A stretch of DNA of 64,000 nucleotides from Afipia sp. (lineage in GTDB: Bacteria > Pseudomonadota > Alphaproteobacteria > Rhizobiales > Xanthobacteraceae), in NCBI GenBank assembly GCA_017308575.1, contig JAFKEQ010000004.1, positions 124,001 to 188,000 on the forward strand, given 5' to 3'. A program made the position numbers and the translations under genes. Positions within the stretch are counted from its first letter, which is position 1. Each line of letters begins with the position of its first letter. Below are positions 18,317 to 28,032 of the stretch, in pieces. The notes beneath the pieces are model-generated. The model saw only the letters and a program-made list of their open reading frames with translations. It made no database searches and had not been told where the DNA came from.

Positions 18317-18397
18317 CTTAGAACCGTTGCAGATGCGCCATCAAAATGCAACCATCCAGAAACGGAATGCACCAGTGTGCAGTGCGGGAGAAACGCC

Positions 18398-20221
18398 GTG
18401 AGAAACGATAACGATAACGTCACAAAGAAAACTGGCGAAAAGCGCAAGCTCCGGTCCCAGCTCTGGTTCGACAATCCCGACAATCCGGGCATGACCGCAC
18501 TCTATCTGGAGCGCTACCTGAACTATGGACTGACGCGCAAAGAGCTGCAGTCCGGCAAGCCGATCATCGGCATCGCGCAGACCGGCAACGACCTCTCCCC
18601 CTGCAACCGCCATCATATCGAACTGGCGCAACGCGTTCGTGAAGGCATTCGCGAAGCGGGCGGCATCGCCATGGAGTTCCCGACCCATCCGATCCAGGAG
18701 ACCGGCAAGCGCCCGACTGCTGCGCTGGATCGCAACCTTGCCTATCTCAGCCTGGTCGAAATCCTGTTCGGCTATCCGCTGGACGGCGTGGTGCTGACCA
18801 CCGGCTGCGACAAGACCACCCCCGCCTGCATGATGGCGGCGGCCACCGTGAACATTCCCGCCATCGTGCTGTCCGGCGGGCCGATGCTCAACGGATGGCA
18901 CAATGGCGAGCGCACCGGGTCCGGCACCGTGGTCTGGAAATCGCGCGAGGAAATGGCCGCGGGCAAGATCGACTACGAAGAGTTCATGGAGATCGTCTCG
19001 TCCTCCGCGCCGTCGGTCGGCCATTGCAACACCATGGGCACGGCGTCCACGATGAATTCGCTGGCGGAAGCGCTCGGCTTCTCGCTGCCCGGGTGCGCTG
19101 CAATACCCGCGCCTTATCGTGAGCGCGGCCAGATTGCCTATGAAACCGGCAAGCGCGCGGTGGAGATGGTCTGGGAAGACCTCAAGCCGTCCGACTTCCT
19201 CACCCGCAAGGCGTTCGAGAACTGCATCGTGGTCAATTCCGCCATCGGCGGATCGACCAACGCCCCGATCCACATCAACGCCCTCGCCCGCCATATCGGC
19301 GTCGATCTCTCTATCGAGGACTGGCAAAAATTCGGCCATGACGTGCCACTGCTGGTGAACATGCAGCCGGCGGGCTTCTATCTCGGCGAGGAATATCACC
19401 GCGCCGGCGGCGTGCCCGCCGTGGTGCGCGAGTTGATCAAGCACAAGCGCATCCACGAGGACGCGCTGACCGTCAACGGCAAGACCATGGGCGAAAACTG
19501 CAAGACCGCCGCCGTGCCGGACAGCGACGTGATCCGCACCTATGACAAGCCGCTGGTGAAGGACGCAGGCTTTATCGTGCTGCGCGGCAATCTGTTCGAT
19601 TCGGCGATCATGAAGACCAGCGTGATCTCCAAGGAATTCCGCGACCGCTATCTCTCCAATCCCAAAGACCCCGAGGCCTTCGAGGGCCGCGCCATCGTGT
19701 TCGAGGGGCCGGAGGACTATCACCATCGCATCGACGATGAATCGCTCAACATCGACGAGAACTGCATGCTGTTCGTGCGCGGCACCGGGCCGATCGGTTA
19801 TCCCGGCGGCGCGGAGGTGGTGAACATGCAGCCGCCCGCGGCGCTGATCAAGAAAGGCATCCTGTCGCTGCCCTGCATCGGCGACGGCCGCCAGTCCGGA
19901 ACGTCGGGATCGCCGTCGATCCTCAATGCGTCGCCGGAAGCCGCGGCCAACGGCGGGCTCGCGATCCTCAAGACCGGCGACAAGGTGCGCATCGACCTCA
20001 ACAAAGGCGAAGCCAACATCCTGATCTCCGATGCCGAGGTGAAGCAGCGCCATGCCGACCTGATGGCGGCGGGCGGCTTCAAATATCCGAAGAACCAGAC
20101 GCCGTGGCAGGAGCTTTACCGCGACACGGTGGGCCAGCAGTCCACCGGCGCCTGCCTTGAACTCGCGACGCGCTATCACAACATCGCGGGCACCGTCGGC
20201 GTCGCGCGGGATAATCACTAA
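18398..20221 (+). CDS. IlvD/Edd-family sugar-acid dehydratase, D-xylonate dehydratase-like
   Basis: A 607-residue dehydratase. The three cysteines that bind the Fe-S cluster are visible: Cys69 (SPCNRHH), Cys137 ([10 protein letters not shown]) and Cys210 ([11 protein letters not shown]). The sequence, from [20 protein letters not shown] onward, closely resembles Caulobacter XylD, which converts D-xylonate to 2-keto-3-deoxyxylonate. The start is GTG at 18398 with GGGAG 7 bases upstream; an earlier GTG at 18377 has none. First gene of unit B. Other pentonates or 6-deoxyhexonates remain possible substrates. Confidence 0.85.
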   Translation: MRNDNDNVTKKTGEKRKLRSQLWFDNPDNPGMTALYLERYLNYGLTRKELQSGKPIIGIAQTGNDLSPCNRHHIELAQRVREGIREAGGIAMEFPTHPIQETGKRPTAALDRNLAYLSLVEILFGYPLDGVVLTTGCDKTTPACMMAAATVNIPAIVLSGGPMLNGWHNGERTGSGTVVWKSREEMAAGKIDYEEFMEIVSSSAPSVGHCNTMGTASTMNSLAEALGFSLPGCAAIPAPYRERGQIAYETGKRAVEMVWEDLKPSDFLTRKAFENCIVVNSAIGGSTNAPIHINALARHIGVDLSIEDWQKFGHDVPLLVNMQPAGFYLGEEYHRAGGVPAVVRELIKHKRIHEDALTVNGKTMGENCKTAAVPDSDVIRTYDKPLVKDAGFIVLRGNLFDSAIMKTSVISKEFRDRYLSNPKDPEAFEGRAIVFEGPEDYHHRIDDESLNIDENCMLFVRGTGPIGYPGGAEVVNMQPPAALIKKGILSLPCIGDGRQSGTSGSPSILNASPEAAANGGLAILKTGDKVRIDLNKGEANILISDAEVKQRHADLMAAGGFKYPKNQTPWQELYRDTVGQQSTGACLELATRYHNIAGTVGVARDNH

Positions 20222-20232
20222 ACCAACACAAC

Positions 20233-20312
20233 GTCATTGCGAGCGCAGCGAAGCAATCCAGAAGCAACAAGCAAGGACTGGATTGCTTCGTCGCTTCGCT
20301 CCTCGCAATGAC
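20233..20312. repeat. GTCATTGCGAGCG palindromic repeat (80 bp)
   Basis: GTCATTGCGAGCGCAGCGAA and the mirrored TTCGCTCCTCGCAATGAC form a long imperfect hairpin between the XylD-like gene and the first SDR. Other copies: 25763-25836, 33678-33754 (intact), 31470-31617 and 43336-43605 (interrupted). Confidence 0.85.
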
Positions 20313-20350
20313 GGGCAGAAACGATCATTGCATAACAGGACACACATGCC

Positions 20351-21085
20351 ATGGCTGACCGACTGAAAGGCAAGCGCGCTTTCATCACCGCGGGCGCGGC
20401 GGGCATCGGCCGTGCCTGCGCCCTCGCCTTCACCCGCGAAGGCGCGAGCGTTGTTGCGACCGACATCGATGAAGTCGGCCTCGCCTCCCTGAAGAAGGAA
20501 GGCATCGCGGACACCTACAGGCTCGACGTGCGCGACACCGCCGCGGTCGAAGCCATGGCGAGAAAAGTCGGCAAGATCGACATCCTGCTCAACGCCGCCG
20601 GGTTCGTTCACAACGGCACTGTGCTGGAATGCTCTGACAGCGACTGGGACTTTTCGTTCGATCTGAACGTCAAGTCGATGCATCGCACGATCGGCGCGTT
20701 CCTGCCGGTGATGCTGGAAGGCGGCGGCGGCGCCATCGTCAACGTCTCGTCGGCGGCGGGCGTCTTCAAGGCCGCACCGAACCGCTATGTCTACAGCGCA
20801 ACCAAGGCGGCCGTCGCCGCGCTGACGCGCGCCGTCGCGGTGGATTTCATCACCAAAGGCATCCGCTGCAACGCCATCTGCCCCGGCACCATCGAGACGC
20901 CGTCGATGTTGGGGCGCGCCGCATCGCTCGGCGCAGGCGGCCGCGAGATGTTCGTTAGCCGCCAGCCGATGGGACGGCTCGGCACCGCCGAGGAAATCGC
21001 GTCGCTCGCGGTTTATCTCGCCAGCGACGAGAGCGCCTTCACCACCGGCGTCGCGCACATCATCGACGGCGGCTGGACATTGTGA
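20351..21085 (+). CDS. Short-chain dehydrogenase, 2-keto-3-deoxy-L-fuconate dehydrogenase-like
   Basis: A 244-residue classical SDR. The cofactor motif is TAGAAGIG (about 14-21), the NNAG equivalent is LNAAG, and the catalytic Ser-Tyr-Lys set is visible as NVSSAAG and YSATK. The replacement of NNAG by LNAAG and the short DIDEVGL end of strand 2 resemble 2-keto-3-deoxy-L-fuconate/rhamnonate dehydrogenases, which oxidise the dehydratase product. The position right after a sugar-acid dehydratase fits that role. The exact substrate is inference. Confidence 0.82.
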   Translation: MADRLKGKRAFITAGAAGIGRACALAFTREGASVVATDIDEVGLASLKKEGIADTYRLDVRDTAAVEAMARKVGKIDILLNAAGFVHNGTVLECSDSDWDFSFDLNVKSMHRTIGAFLPVMLEGGGGAIVNVSSAAGVFKAAPNRYVYSATKAAVAALTRAVAVDFITKGIRCNAICPGTIETPSMLGRAASLGAGGREMFVSRQPMGRLGTAEEIASLAVYLASDESAFTTGVAHIIDGGWTL

Positions 21086-21086
21086 G

Positions 21087-21212
21087 ACTTCTCCCTCTCC
21101 CCGCTCGCGGGGAGAGGGTCGTGGTGAGGGGCAACCTTCACCAGGGATTGCACGCTCGCCCCTCACCCGGCGCTGCGCGCCGACCTCTCCCCGTAAACGG
21201 GGAGAGGTGAAA
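21087..21212. repeat. Palindromic intergenic repeat, CTCTCCCCG family (copy 2)
   Basis: Same two-hairpin arrangement as 10474-10616, here between two co-directional SDR genes. If it terminates transcription, it would reduce expression of the second SDR. Confidence 0.8.
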
Positions 21213-21244
21213 AAGCGGCAATGACAACAATCGGGAGACACGCC

Positions 21245-21991
21245 TTGAACAAGATCGATCTCAGCGGACGGTTCGCCGTCGTCACCGGCGGCGCGCAGGG
21301 TTTCGGCCGCGCCATCACCGAACGCTTCGTCGCTTCCGGCGCGAAGGTCGCGATCTGGGACTTCGACCAGGCGCTGGCGGAGAAAACCGCGAAGGAAATC
21401 GGCCCGGCCGTGATCGCGCTGGAAGTGGACGTCACCAGTTCCGACGCCGTGGACGCGGCGAAAAATGCAACCGTGAAAGCGTTCGGCCGCATCGACATCC
21501 TGGTCAACAATGCAGGCATCGCGGGCGTCAACAAAACCGTCGCCGATCTGTCCTATGATGAATGGCGTCAGGTGATGAAGATCAACCTCGACGGCCCGTT
21601 CATCTGCTGCCATTCCGTCGTGCCGGTGATGATGAAGCAGAACTACGGACGCATCATCAACATCGCCTCCATCGCGGGCAAGGAAGGCAATCCGAACGCC
21701 TCGCATTATTCGGCGTCCAAGGCCGGCGTGATCGCGCTGACCAAATCGCTCGGCAAGGAACTGGCGAACACCGACATCGCGGTCAATGCCGTGACGCCCG
21801 CCGCCGCCAAGACCGCGATCTTCGACCAGATGACCCAGCAGCATATCGACTTCATGCTGTCGAAGATTCCACGCGGCCGTTTCCTGAAGGTGGACGAACT
21901 GGCGTCGCTGGTGGCCTGGATGGCATCGGAAGAATGCCTCTACACCACCGGCGCGGTGTTCGACATTTCCGGCGGACGCGCGACGTATTAG
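21245..21991 (+). CDS. Short-chain dehydrogenase/reductase (FabG-like sugar or sugar-acid dehydrogenase)
   Basis: A 248-residue classical SDR. It has TGGAQGFG for cofactor binding, NNAGIAG, the IASIAG Ser and YSASK with the catalytic Tyr and Lys. Asp at the end of strand 2 (WDFDQ) suggests NAD preference. I place the start at TTG 21245, which has CGGGAGA 6 to 7 bases upstream; an ATG at 21221 is an alternative giving 8 more residues. It could be the sugar 1-dehydrogenase of the pathway or oxidise a 3-deoxy intermediate; the neighbourhood does not decide. Confidence 0.8.
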   Translation: MNKIDLSGRFAVVTGGAQGFGRAITERFVASGAKVAIWDFDQALAEKTAKEIGPAVIALEVDVTSSDAVDAAKNATVKAFGRIDILVNNAGIAGVNKTVADLSYDEWRQVMKINLDGPFICCHSVVPVMMKQNYGRIINIASIAGKEGNPNASHYSASKAGVIALTKSLGKELANTDIAVNAVTPAAAKTAIFDQMTQQHIDFMLSKIPRGRFLKVDELASLVAWMASEECLYTTGAVFDISGGRATY

Positions 21992-21995
21992 GAAT

Positions 21996-22165
21996 GACCG
22001 TCATCCTGAGGCGCGAGCCCTTGCGAGCCTCGAAGGATGACGCTCCAGCCACGATGTCGTCCCGGCGAAGGCCGGGACCCATATCCACTGAATAAAGCGA
22101 TGATGGCGAGCAGCTTCTCCAGCCTAAATTAAATCGATGACACAGGGAGTATGGGTCCCGGCCGG
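21996..22165. repeat. Composite palindromic repeats between convergent genes
   Basis: A CGTCATCCTGAGG / CCTCGAAGGATGACG pair (21996-22041) is followed by a CGTCCCGGCGAAGGCCGGGA hairpin and a GTCCCGGCCGGAGCC arm (22066-22165). The rest of the gap to 22236 shows no gene. Confidence 0.7.
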
Positions 22166-22236
22166 AGCCTGTCATCGGACGGCGCTTTGCGCCGATCCGT
22201 TGGCCGGTACGACTTCGAGGGATACTACCTGTGGTC

Positions 22237-23940
22237 CTACTTCCCTTCCCGCCGCATGAAATCGAAATCGCAGCCTTCATCCGCCTGCGTGATCGTCTCG
22301 TGGAAAAGATGCGCATAGCCCCGCGCGGCCCATTCCGGTGTCCCGGGCTTCGGCAACGCCGTCTGACGCATGGTCAGCTCGACCTCATCGACCAGAAGAT
22401 CGATGCGCCGTTTTGCGACATCGAGGCGGATCATGTCGCCGGTCTGCACCAGCGCCAGCGGACCGCCGACGGCGGATTCCGGCGTGATATGCAGCACAAT
22501 AGTGCCGAATGCCGTACCGCTCATCCGCGCGTCGGAAATGCGCACCATGTCCTTGACGCCGGTGCGCAGGATCTTCTGCGGGATCGGCAGATAGCCCGCT
22601 TCCGGCATGCCCGGCGCGCCCTTCGGCCCGGCATTGCGCAGCACCAGCACGTCGTCCGCCGTAACATCCAGATTCGGATCGTCCACGCGAAGCGTCATGT
22701 CCTCCACCGACTCGAACACCACGGCGCGGCCGGTATGCTGCAGCAGTTTAGGCGTCGCGGCCGACTGCTTGATGACAGCCCCGCGCGGCGCGAGATTGCC
22801 GTACAGAACAGCCATCGCCCCTTCGCGGTTGATCGGATTGTCGCGCGGACGGATCGCGTCCTGCCCCGGCACCTCCTCGGCATGGGCGACCACATCGCGC
22901 AGCGTGCCGCCGGTGATGGTTTTCGCATCGAGATCGATCAGGTCGCCGAGCTGCTTCATCAGTTTCGGCACGCCGCCCGCATGATGGAAATGCTCCATGT
23001 AATGCGCGCCGGACGGCTTGAGGTCGATCAGCACCGGCACCTCGCGTCCCAGCTTGTCGAAGGCGTCGAGATCGATGCGATGCGGGGTGCGGTTGGCGAT
23101 CGCGGTCAGATGAATGAGACCGTTGGTCGAGCCGCCGATGGCCTGCAGCACCACCTGCGCATTCCTGAAAGCGGCAGGCGTCAAAAGCTCGCTCGGACGC
23201 GGCCCGCCGCTCACCGCCATTTCGGCGGCGCGCTTGCCGCTATGCTCGGCGGAGCGCACGCGTTCGGAATGCGGCGCGGGGATGGTCGCGCTCATCGGCA
23301 GCGACAGGCCCAGCGCTTCGGTCACGCAGGCCATGGTGCTGGCGGTGCCCATCACCATGCACGTCCCGACCGACGGCGCGAGCCGCCCGTTCACCGCCTC
23401 GATCTCCTGCGCGTCGATCTCGCCCGCGCGATATTTCCCCCACATGCGGCGGCAATCGGTGCAGGCACCCAGCACTTCGCCCTTGTGATGGCCGACCACC
23501 ATCGGCCCCACCGGGATGACCACGGTCGGCAGATCCGCACTCACCGCCGCCATGATCTGCGCAGGCAGCGTCTTGTCGCAGCCGCCGATCACGACCACGG
23601 CATCCATCGGCTGGGCGCGGATCATCTCCTCGGTATCCATCGCCATCAGATTGCGCAGATACATCGAGGTCGGATACGAAAAGCTCTCGGCGATGGAAAT
23701 GGTCGGAAACACCATCGGCATCGCGCCCGCCAGCATCACGCCGCGCTTCACCGCCTCGATGAGCTGCGGGACATTGCCGTGGCAGGGATTGTAGTCGCTG
23801 TAGGTGTTGGTGATGCCGACGATGGGGCGCTCCAGCGCGTCGTCGGAATAGCCCATTGCCTTGATGAAGGCCTTGCGCAGAAACAGCGAAAATCCGGGAT
23901 CGCCGTAGCTGGTCAGCCCCTTCTTGAGACCCTTGGTCAT
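22237..23940 (-). CDS. IlvD/Edd-family sugar-acid dehydratase (L-arabinonate dehydratase-like)
   Basis: A 567-residue IlvD/Edd dehydratase, clearly different from the 607-residue one at 18398. Fe-S cysteines are Cys53 (NPCHGN), Cys121 (GGCDKTLPA) and Cys194 (GTCMVMGTAST). An acid-base Ser in the DARMSGTAFG motif is also present. True IlvD acts in valine synthesis, but the sugar-acid setting and the VNGRLAPSVGTC/MSGTAFGT motifs fit the arabinonate/galactonate dehydratase branch. It is the last gene of unit C, 231 bp after uxaA with repeats between. Confidence 0.82.
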   Translation of the reverse strand: MTKGLKKGLTSYGDPGFSLFLRKAFIKAMGYSDDALERPIVGITNTYSDYNPCHGNVPQLIEAVKRGVMLAGAMPMVFPTISIAESFSYPTSMYLRNLMAMDTEEMIRAQPMDAVVVIGGCDKTLPAQIMAAVSADLPTVVIPVGPMVVGHHKGEVLGACTDCRRMWGKYRAGEIDAQEIEAVNGRLAPSVGTCMVMGTASTMACVTEALGLSLPMSATIPAPHSERVRSAEHSGKRAAEMAVSGGPRPSELLTPAAFRNAQVVLQAIGGSTNGLIHLTAIANRTPHRIDLDAFDKLGREVPVLIDLKPSGAHYMEHFHHAGGVPKLMKQLGDLIDLDAKTITGGTLRDVVAHAEEVPGQDAIRPRDNPINREGAMAVLYGNLAPRGAVIKQSAATPKLLQHTGRAVVFESVEDMTLRVDDPNLDVTADDVLVLRNAGPKGAPGMPEAGYLPIPQKILRTGVKDMVRISDARMSGTAFGTIVLHITPESAVGGPLALVQTGDMIRLDVAKRRIDLLVDEVELTMRQTALPKPGTPEWAARGYAHLFHETITQADEGCDFDFMRREGK

Positions 23941-24035
23941 GTGTCGTCCGTCACAGTGATTTGCGACGGTACATTAGAAGCATTTCAGGGACGTGGCAAA
24001 AGGAAGCGGTAGGGTGATGGTTTAGTCGGCTGACG

Positions 24036-24145
24036 GTGTGCCGTCACCCTGAGGTGCCGAAGCGAAGCGAAGGCCTCGAAGGGCGACGGCATATTATGAC
24101 TCGTCATCCTTCGAGGCTCGCAAAAGCTCGCACCTCAGGATGACG
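24036..24145. repeat. Palindromic repeats between uxaA and the dehydratase gene
   Basis: CGTCACCCTGAGGTGCC / GGCCTCGAAGGGCGACG and CGTCATCCTTCGAGGCTC / GCACCTCAGGATGACG form two back-to-back hairpins of the CCTGAGG family. Confidence 0.75.
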
Positions 24146-24171
24146 GGCCACAACCTCTATCGCATCAAACC

Positions 24172-25707
24172 TTACATCGTCGCGCCGAGCACCCATGGCG
24201 CGAACTCGGCCGCGCCGAAATCGAAGGCCTCGCTCTTGGTGCGCTCGCCGGATGCCACCCGCAGCATCAGCTCGAAAATCCGCTGGCCGCACTGCTGCAC
24301 GGTTTCCTCGCCGTCGAGAATGGTGCCGCAGTTGACGTCCATGTCGTCTTCCATGCGCCGGTACATCGGCGTGTTGGTGGCGAGCTTGATCGAAGGCGAC
24401 GGCTTGCAGCCGAATACGCTGCCGCGCCCGGTGGTAAAGGCCACCATGTTCGCGCCGCCCGCCACCTGCCCCGTGGCCGCGACCGGATCGAAGCCCGGCG
24501 TGTCCATGAAGGTGAAGCCCTTCTTGGTGACGGGTTCGGCATAGCCCACCACGTCGACGAGATTGGTGCTGCCCGCCTTGGCCATCGCGCCGAGGGACTT
24601 TTCAAGGATGGTGGTGAGGCCGCCCGCCTTGTTGCCGGGGCTCGGATTGGAATCCATCTCCGCATTGTTGCGCTCGGTGTAGTCCTCCCACCAGCGCATC
24701 AGCGCGACCAGCTTCTCGCCAACCTCGGGGCTGACCGCGCGGCGTGTCAGAAGATGTTCGGCGCCGTAGGTCTCCGGCGTTTCCGAGAGGACCACCGAGC
24801 CGCCGTGCCGGACAAGAAGATCGCTCGCCGCGCCGAGCGCCGGATTGGCCGAGACGCCGGAATAACCGTCCGAGCCGCCGCACTGAAGCGCGACCATCAA
24901 TTCGCTCGCGGGGCACGGCTCGCGCCTGATGTTGTTGGACTCGGCCAGCACCTCGCGCACGAAGGCGACGGCCTTCTCCACCGTCTTGCGCGAGCCGCCG
25001 ACATCCTGAATGTCGAGCGAACGCAGTCGTCCCGCCAATCTTTGTTCTTCGAGGAAGCCGCCGATCTGGTTCATCTCGCAACCAAGGCCCAGAATGATCA
25101 CATGCGAGAAGTTCACATGCCGCGCGTAACCGCCCAGCGTGCGGCGAAGCACGGTGAGCGGCTCGAGCTGGGTCATGCCGCAGCCGGTCTTGTGGGTCAG
25201 CGCCACCACGCCATCGACGTTCGGATAATCGGCAAGCGGATCGTGACCGGTGAACGGATTGCGCTTGAACACATCCGCGACAAGACCCGCGACATGGGCG
25301 CTGCAATTCACCGAGGTGAGAATGCCGATATAGTTGCGCGTCGCCACGCGCCCATCGGGGCGGCGGATACCCTGAAAGGTCGCGGGCAGATCGAAATTCG
25401 GCGTCGGCTTGACGTCCACGCCATACGCGTAGTCCTTCGAGAATTCGCCCATGCCGATGTTCTGCACATGGACATGCTGGCCCGGCGCGATCGGCTGTGT
25501 CGCGAAACCGATGATCTGGCCGTAGCGCATCACCGGCTCGCCCACGGCGATCGGCTTCACCGCGACCTTGTGGCCCGCCGGAATGCGCTCGACGGCGGCA
25601 ACGCCCCGCGCTACTTCGGCACCGGGCAGCAGCACCGCGCGCGCGATCACCACGCTGTCATCGGGATGCAGGCTGATCACGGGTGTCGGTGCCGATGTCG
25701 TTGCCAT
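24172..25707 (-). CDS. uxaA: UxaA-family altronate dehydratase
   Basis: 511 residues. An N-terminal SAF domain (about 1-90, HPDDSVVIAR...) precedes the large iron-dependent dehydratase region with GYVRPDGR-like RRPDGRVATRNYIGI (about 114-128), HKTGCG and GCEMNQIGG motifs. UxaA converts D-altronate to 2-keto-3-deoxygluconate in galacturonate breakdown. KdgK and Eda, needed next, are encoded in unit A. GarD or related hydroxy-acid lyases share the fold, so the precise acid is not certain. Confidence 0.85.
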   Translation of the reverse strand: MATTSAPTPVISLHPDDSVVIARAVLLPGAEVARGVAAVERIPAGHKVAVKPIAVGEPVMRYGQIIGFATQPIAPGQHVHVQNIGMGEFSKDYAYGVDVKPTPNFDLPATFQGIRRPDGRVATRNYIGILTSVNCSAHVAGLVADVFKRNPFTGHDPLADYPNVDGVVALTHKTGCGMTQLEPLTVLRRTLGGYARHVNFSHVIILGLGCEMNQIGGFLEEQRLAGRLRSLDIQDVGGSRKTVEKAVAFVREVLAESNNIRREPCPASELMVALQCGGSDGYSGVSANPALGAASDLLVRHGGSVVLSETPETYGAEHLLTRRAVSPEVGEKLVALMRWWEDYTERNNAEMDSNPSPGNKAGGLTTILEKSLGAMAKAGSTNLVDVVGYAEPVTKKGFTFMDTPGFDPVAATGQVAGGANMVAFTTGRGSVFGCKPSPSIKLATNTPMYRRMEDDMDVNCGTILDGEETVQQCGQRIFELMLRVASGERTKSEAFDFGAAEFAPWVLGATM

Positions 25708-25762
25708 GGCTATCGTCCTTGCTGGCTTTGGCTCTCAGTTCACTTCGCGCAGATGTCGTCTC

Positions 25763-25985
25763 GTCATTGCGAGCGAAGCGAAGCAATCCACTCTTGGAAA
25801 GCTGGATTGCTTCGTCGCTACGCTCCTCGCAATGACAAAGGAGCGTACCGTGCCCCGGATGCGGGGCATCGCGCCGCCCTTGCGGCGTGGTGCACTGCTG
25901 ATCCGGGGCCGCAACAAACACCGGCACTCGGTACGGTCCCGGCTCTGCGGCGCGGCATGAAGAATGCCGCACCGCGTCCGGGACA
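25763..25985. repeat. Two adjacent palindromic repeats upstream of uxaA
   Basis: 25763-25836 is an intact GTCATTGCGAGCG element. 25851-25985 is a CCCGGA...TCCGGG element whose relatives are at 41508-41637, 42451-42574 and 43413-43535. Together they fill most of the 289-bp gap between the aldolase and uxaA genes; no other gene is seen there. Confidence 0.8.
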
Positions 25986-25996
25986 CCAGATTATTC

Positions 25997-26773
25997 TCAC
26001 GCCTTGCCGCCGGAATTCTTGCGGATTTCGCCGACATGGCTCTTGGCGGACATCGCCAGAAGGCCGCTGTCGTTGAAGACCGTCACCAGCTTGAAGCCGC
26101 GCTGGATCGCCAGCGTCGCGCCCGCATGGCCGCTGCAATGGATGCCCGGATAGATGCCGCGCGCCTCGCAGGCCTTCACGATCTTCTCGTAGATTTCGAG
26201 AATCTGCGGCTCGGTGCGGTCGAGCGTCGGATGCAGGCCGTAGGAAAATCCGAGATCGGACGGACCGATATAGACGCCGGAGACTCCCTTCACGTCGAGG
26301 ATCGATTCCAGATTCTCGACCGCCGTTTTCGTTTCGATCATCGGAATGCAGAGCGTCTCGTCGTTCGCGGTCTGCTGATAGGCGCTGGGCGCGCCGTAGA
26401 CCGCCATGCGGATCGGGCCGTTGCTGCGGGTGCCGCGCGGCGGATACTTGCAGGCGGCGACGAAGCGCTCGGCTTCTTCCTTGGTGTTGATCATCGGGCA
26501 GATCACGCCGTAAGCGCCGCCGTCCAGCACCTTGCCGATGATGCCGGGCTCGTTCCACGGCACGCGCACCATCGGCGTCACCGGATGCGCCTGCATCGCC
26601 TGGAAGCACTGGATCATCGACATATAGTCCTGCACGCCGTGCTGCATATCGACGGTGACGCTGTCGAAGCCGCACTGCGCCATCACCTCGGCGGAGAAGC
26701 CCGATGGGATCGCCAGCCAGGCATTGACCACGACCTTGCCCGACGCCCAGATTTCCTTGACCTTGTTTGCCAT
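25997..26773 (-). CDS. HpcH/HpaI-family 2-keto-3-deoxy sugar-acid aldolase
   Basis: A 258-residue class II aldolase. Metal and substrate motifs are visible: VRVPWNEPGIIGKVLDGGAYG (conserved Arg and Glu region), PMIETKTAVEN with a metal Glu, and GVYIGPSDLG with a metal Asp. Members such as RhmA or GarL cleave 2-keto-3-deoxy acids to pyruvate and an aldehyde. I chose the ATG at 26773 with GAGAAGAG upstream; the frame to 26902 runs into a repeat. In unit C between the Ldh-family gene and uxaA. Confidence 0.88.
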   Translation of the reverse strand: MANKVKEIWASGKVVVNAWLAIPSGFSAEVMAQCGFDSVTVDMQHGVQDYMSMIQCFQAMQAHPVTPMVRVPWNEPGIIGKVLDGGAYGVICPMINTKEEAERFVAACKYPPRGTRSNGPIRMAVYGAPSAYQQTANDETLCIPMIETKTAVENLESILDVKGVSGVYIGPSDLGFSYGLHPTLDRTEPQILEIYEKIVKACEARGIYPGIHCSGHAGATLAIQRGFKLVTVFNDSGLLAMSAKSHVGEIRKNSGGKA

Positions 26774-26811
26774 TGTTTTCTCTTCTCGTTGCAATTCCAG
26801 TTCTGCGTTGA

Positions 26812-26930
26812 CCTCATCCTGAGGAGCGGCGTCTTCGCCGCGTCTCGAAGGATGAGGAAAATTTATTGACGACCCTTCCTCATGGTTCGAGACGCGAGGC
26901 AAGCGCCTCGCTCCTCACCATGAGGCTCTT
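26812..26930. repeat. Palindromic repeat, CTCATCCTGAGGAG family
   Basis: CTCATCCTGAGGAGCGGCGT / CGTCTCGAAGGATGAGG and CCTCATGGTTCGAGAC / GCTCCTCACCATGAGG form two hairpins between the Ldh-family and aldolase genes. Confidence 0.75.
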
Positions 26931-26943
26931 CGTCGCGTCCATA

Positions 26944-28029
26944 TCACCCTTCCGCAGCCTTGATCGCCGCCTCGTCGATCCCGAGCGCGCGGCCGGTTGC
27001 GACGATGGAGCCCCAGGTCTCCTCGGTCAGCGGAATGCCGTTCTTGCCGCGCTCGGCGCGCATCGCCGCTTCCGGCTCGCCCGGGATCAGCACCGCGTCA
27101 TGGCCCTGCGCCAGCTTGCTGTCCTTGAAGTACGCGATGTAGCGCGCCACTTCGCCGTCGAAGAAGTGCGCGGGGTCCACCACCTTCGGATCGATGTAGA
27201 TCGCCAGCATGCCGTTGGCGAAACGGCGGTCGGTCTTGGTCGCGCCGTTGCCGGTGAGCGCGCCGCCCAGCAGTTCGCAGATCAGCGCGAGGCCCGAGCC
27301 CTTGTGTTCGCCGAAGGCGCGGATCGCGCCCGTGCCGAGCGCGTGATTGCGCGGCCCGGTCGGGTCGTAGGGGCCGTACAATTCGTGCGGGTCCTCGTTG
27401 AGGTTGCCGTCCTCGGAAATCAGCGCGCCCTTCGGCAGTATCTTACCGCCGCGGCTCGCCACCATCACCTTGCCTTCGGCCACCAATGACGTCGCGAAAT
27501 CGAGCACCACCGGCCCCTGCCCGGGGCGCGGAATGCCGACGCAATAAGGCGCGGTCGAGAGCTTGCGCGCCACGCCGCCGAACGGCGCGACCAGCACCGA
27601 GCCTGCGGCATTGACGAAATGAATCGAGATCAGCCGTTCCGCCGCCGCCATTTCCGCCCAGTCGCCGACACGGCCGAGATGGCCGGAATTCTTCAGCGTC
27701 ATCACCGCGACGCCGTTCGCCTTGCACTTGTCGATGCCAATGCGCACCGCCTGCGGTGTCACGGTCTGACCGTAGCCGAAGCCGCCATCGATCACCGCCA
27801 GCGACGGCGTGTCGACCTCCACCTTGATCTTCTGATCGGGAACGATGGAGCCGTCCTGCACCCAGCCGACATATTTCGGCACGCGGATGACGCCGTGGCT
27901 GTCATGTCCGGTGAGATTGGCCGTGGTCAGGTAGGTCGCGATGCGTTCCGCCTCGGCCTTCGATGAACCCGCACGCGCAAAGATGTCGGCGACGAAGCCG
28001 ATCAGTTTCTGAGAATTTATTGTTATCAT
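26944..28029 (-). CDS. Ldh/YbiC-family NAD(P)-dependent oxidoreductase
   Basis: A 361-residue member of the malate/L-lactate (type 2) dehydrogenase family, which lacks a Rossmann fold. SHGVIRVPKYV (with the catalytic His), VDGGFGYGQ and KNSGHLGRVGDW are family landmarks. Relatives reduce or oxidise 2-keto/2-hydroxy acids such as diketogulonate, ureidoglycolate or lactate. It starts 3 bp after the livF-type stop, so it is surely co-transcribed with the importer. A role in oxidising an imported hydroxy acid or reducing a pathway aldehyde-acid is inferred. Confidence 0.85.
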   Translation of the reverse strand: MITINSQKLIGFVADIFARAGSSKAEAERIATYLTTANLTGHDSHGVIRVPKYVGWVQDGSIVPDQKIKVEVDTPSLAVIDGGFGYGQTVTPQAVRIGIDKCKANGVAVMTLKNSGHLGRVGDWAEMAAAERLISIHFVNAAGSVLVAPFGGVARKLSTAPYCVGIPRPGQGPVVLDFATSLVAEGKVMVASRGGKILPKGALISEDGNLNEDPHELYGPYDPTGPRNHALGTGAIRAFGEHKGSGLALICELLGGALTGNGATKTDRRFANGMLAIYIDPKVVDPAHFFDGEVARYIAYFKDSKLAQGHDAVLIPGEPEAAMRAERGKNGIPLTEETWGSIVATGRALGIDEAAIKAAEG

Positions 28030-28032
28030 TGG

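Noticed and set aside
18341..20218. A 625-codon minus-strand open frame opposite the XylD-like gene
   Set aside because: The plus frame has all dehydratase motifs; the minus frame has none and is His/Arg rich.
22237..23940. Dihydroxyacid dehydratase IlvD of valine synthesis
   Set aside because: The context is sugar-acid breakdown with no ilv genes nearby, and its motifs fit the sugar-acid branch better; the possibility is not fully excluded.
22231..24012. A 593-codon plus-strand open frame
   Set aside because: Shadow of the second IlvD/Edd dehydratase.
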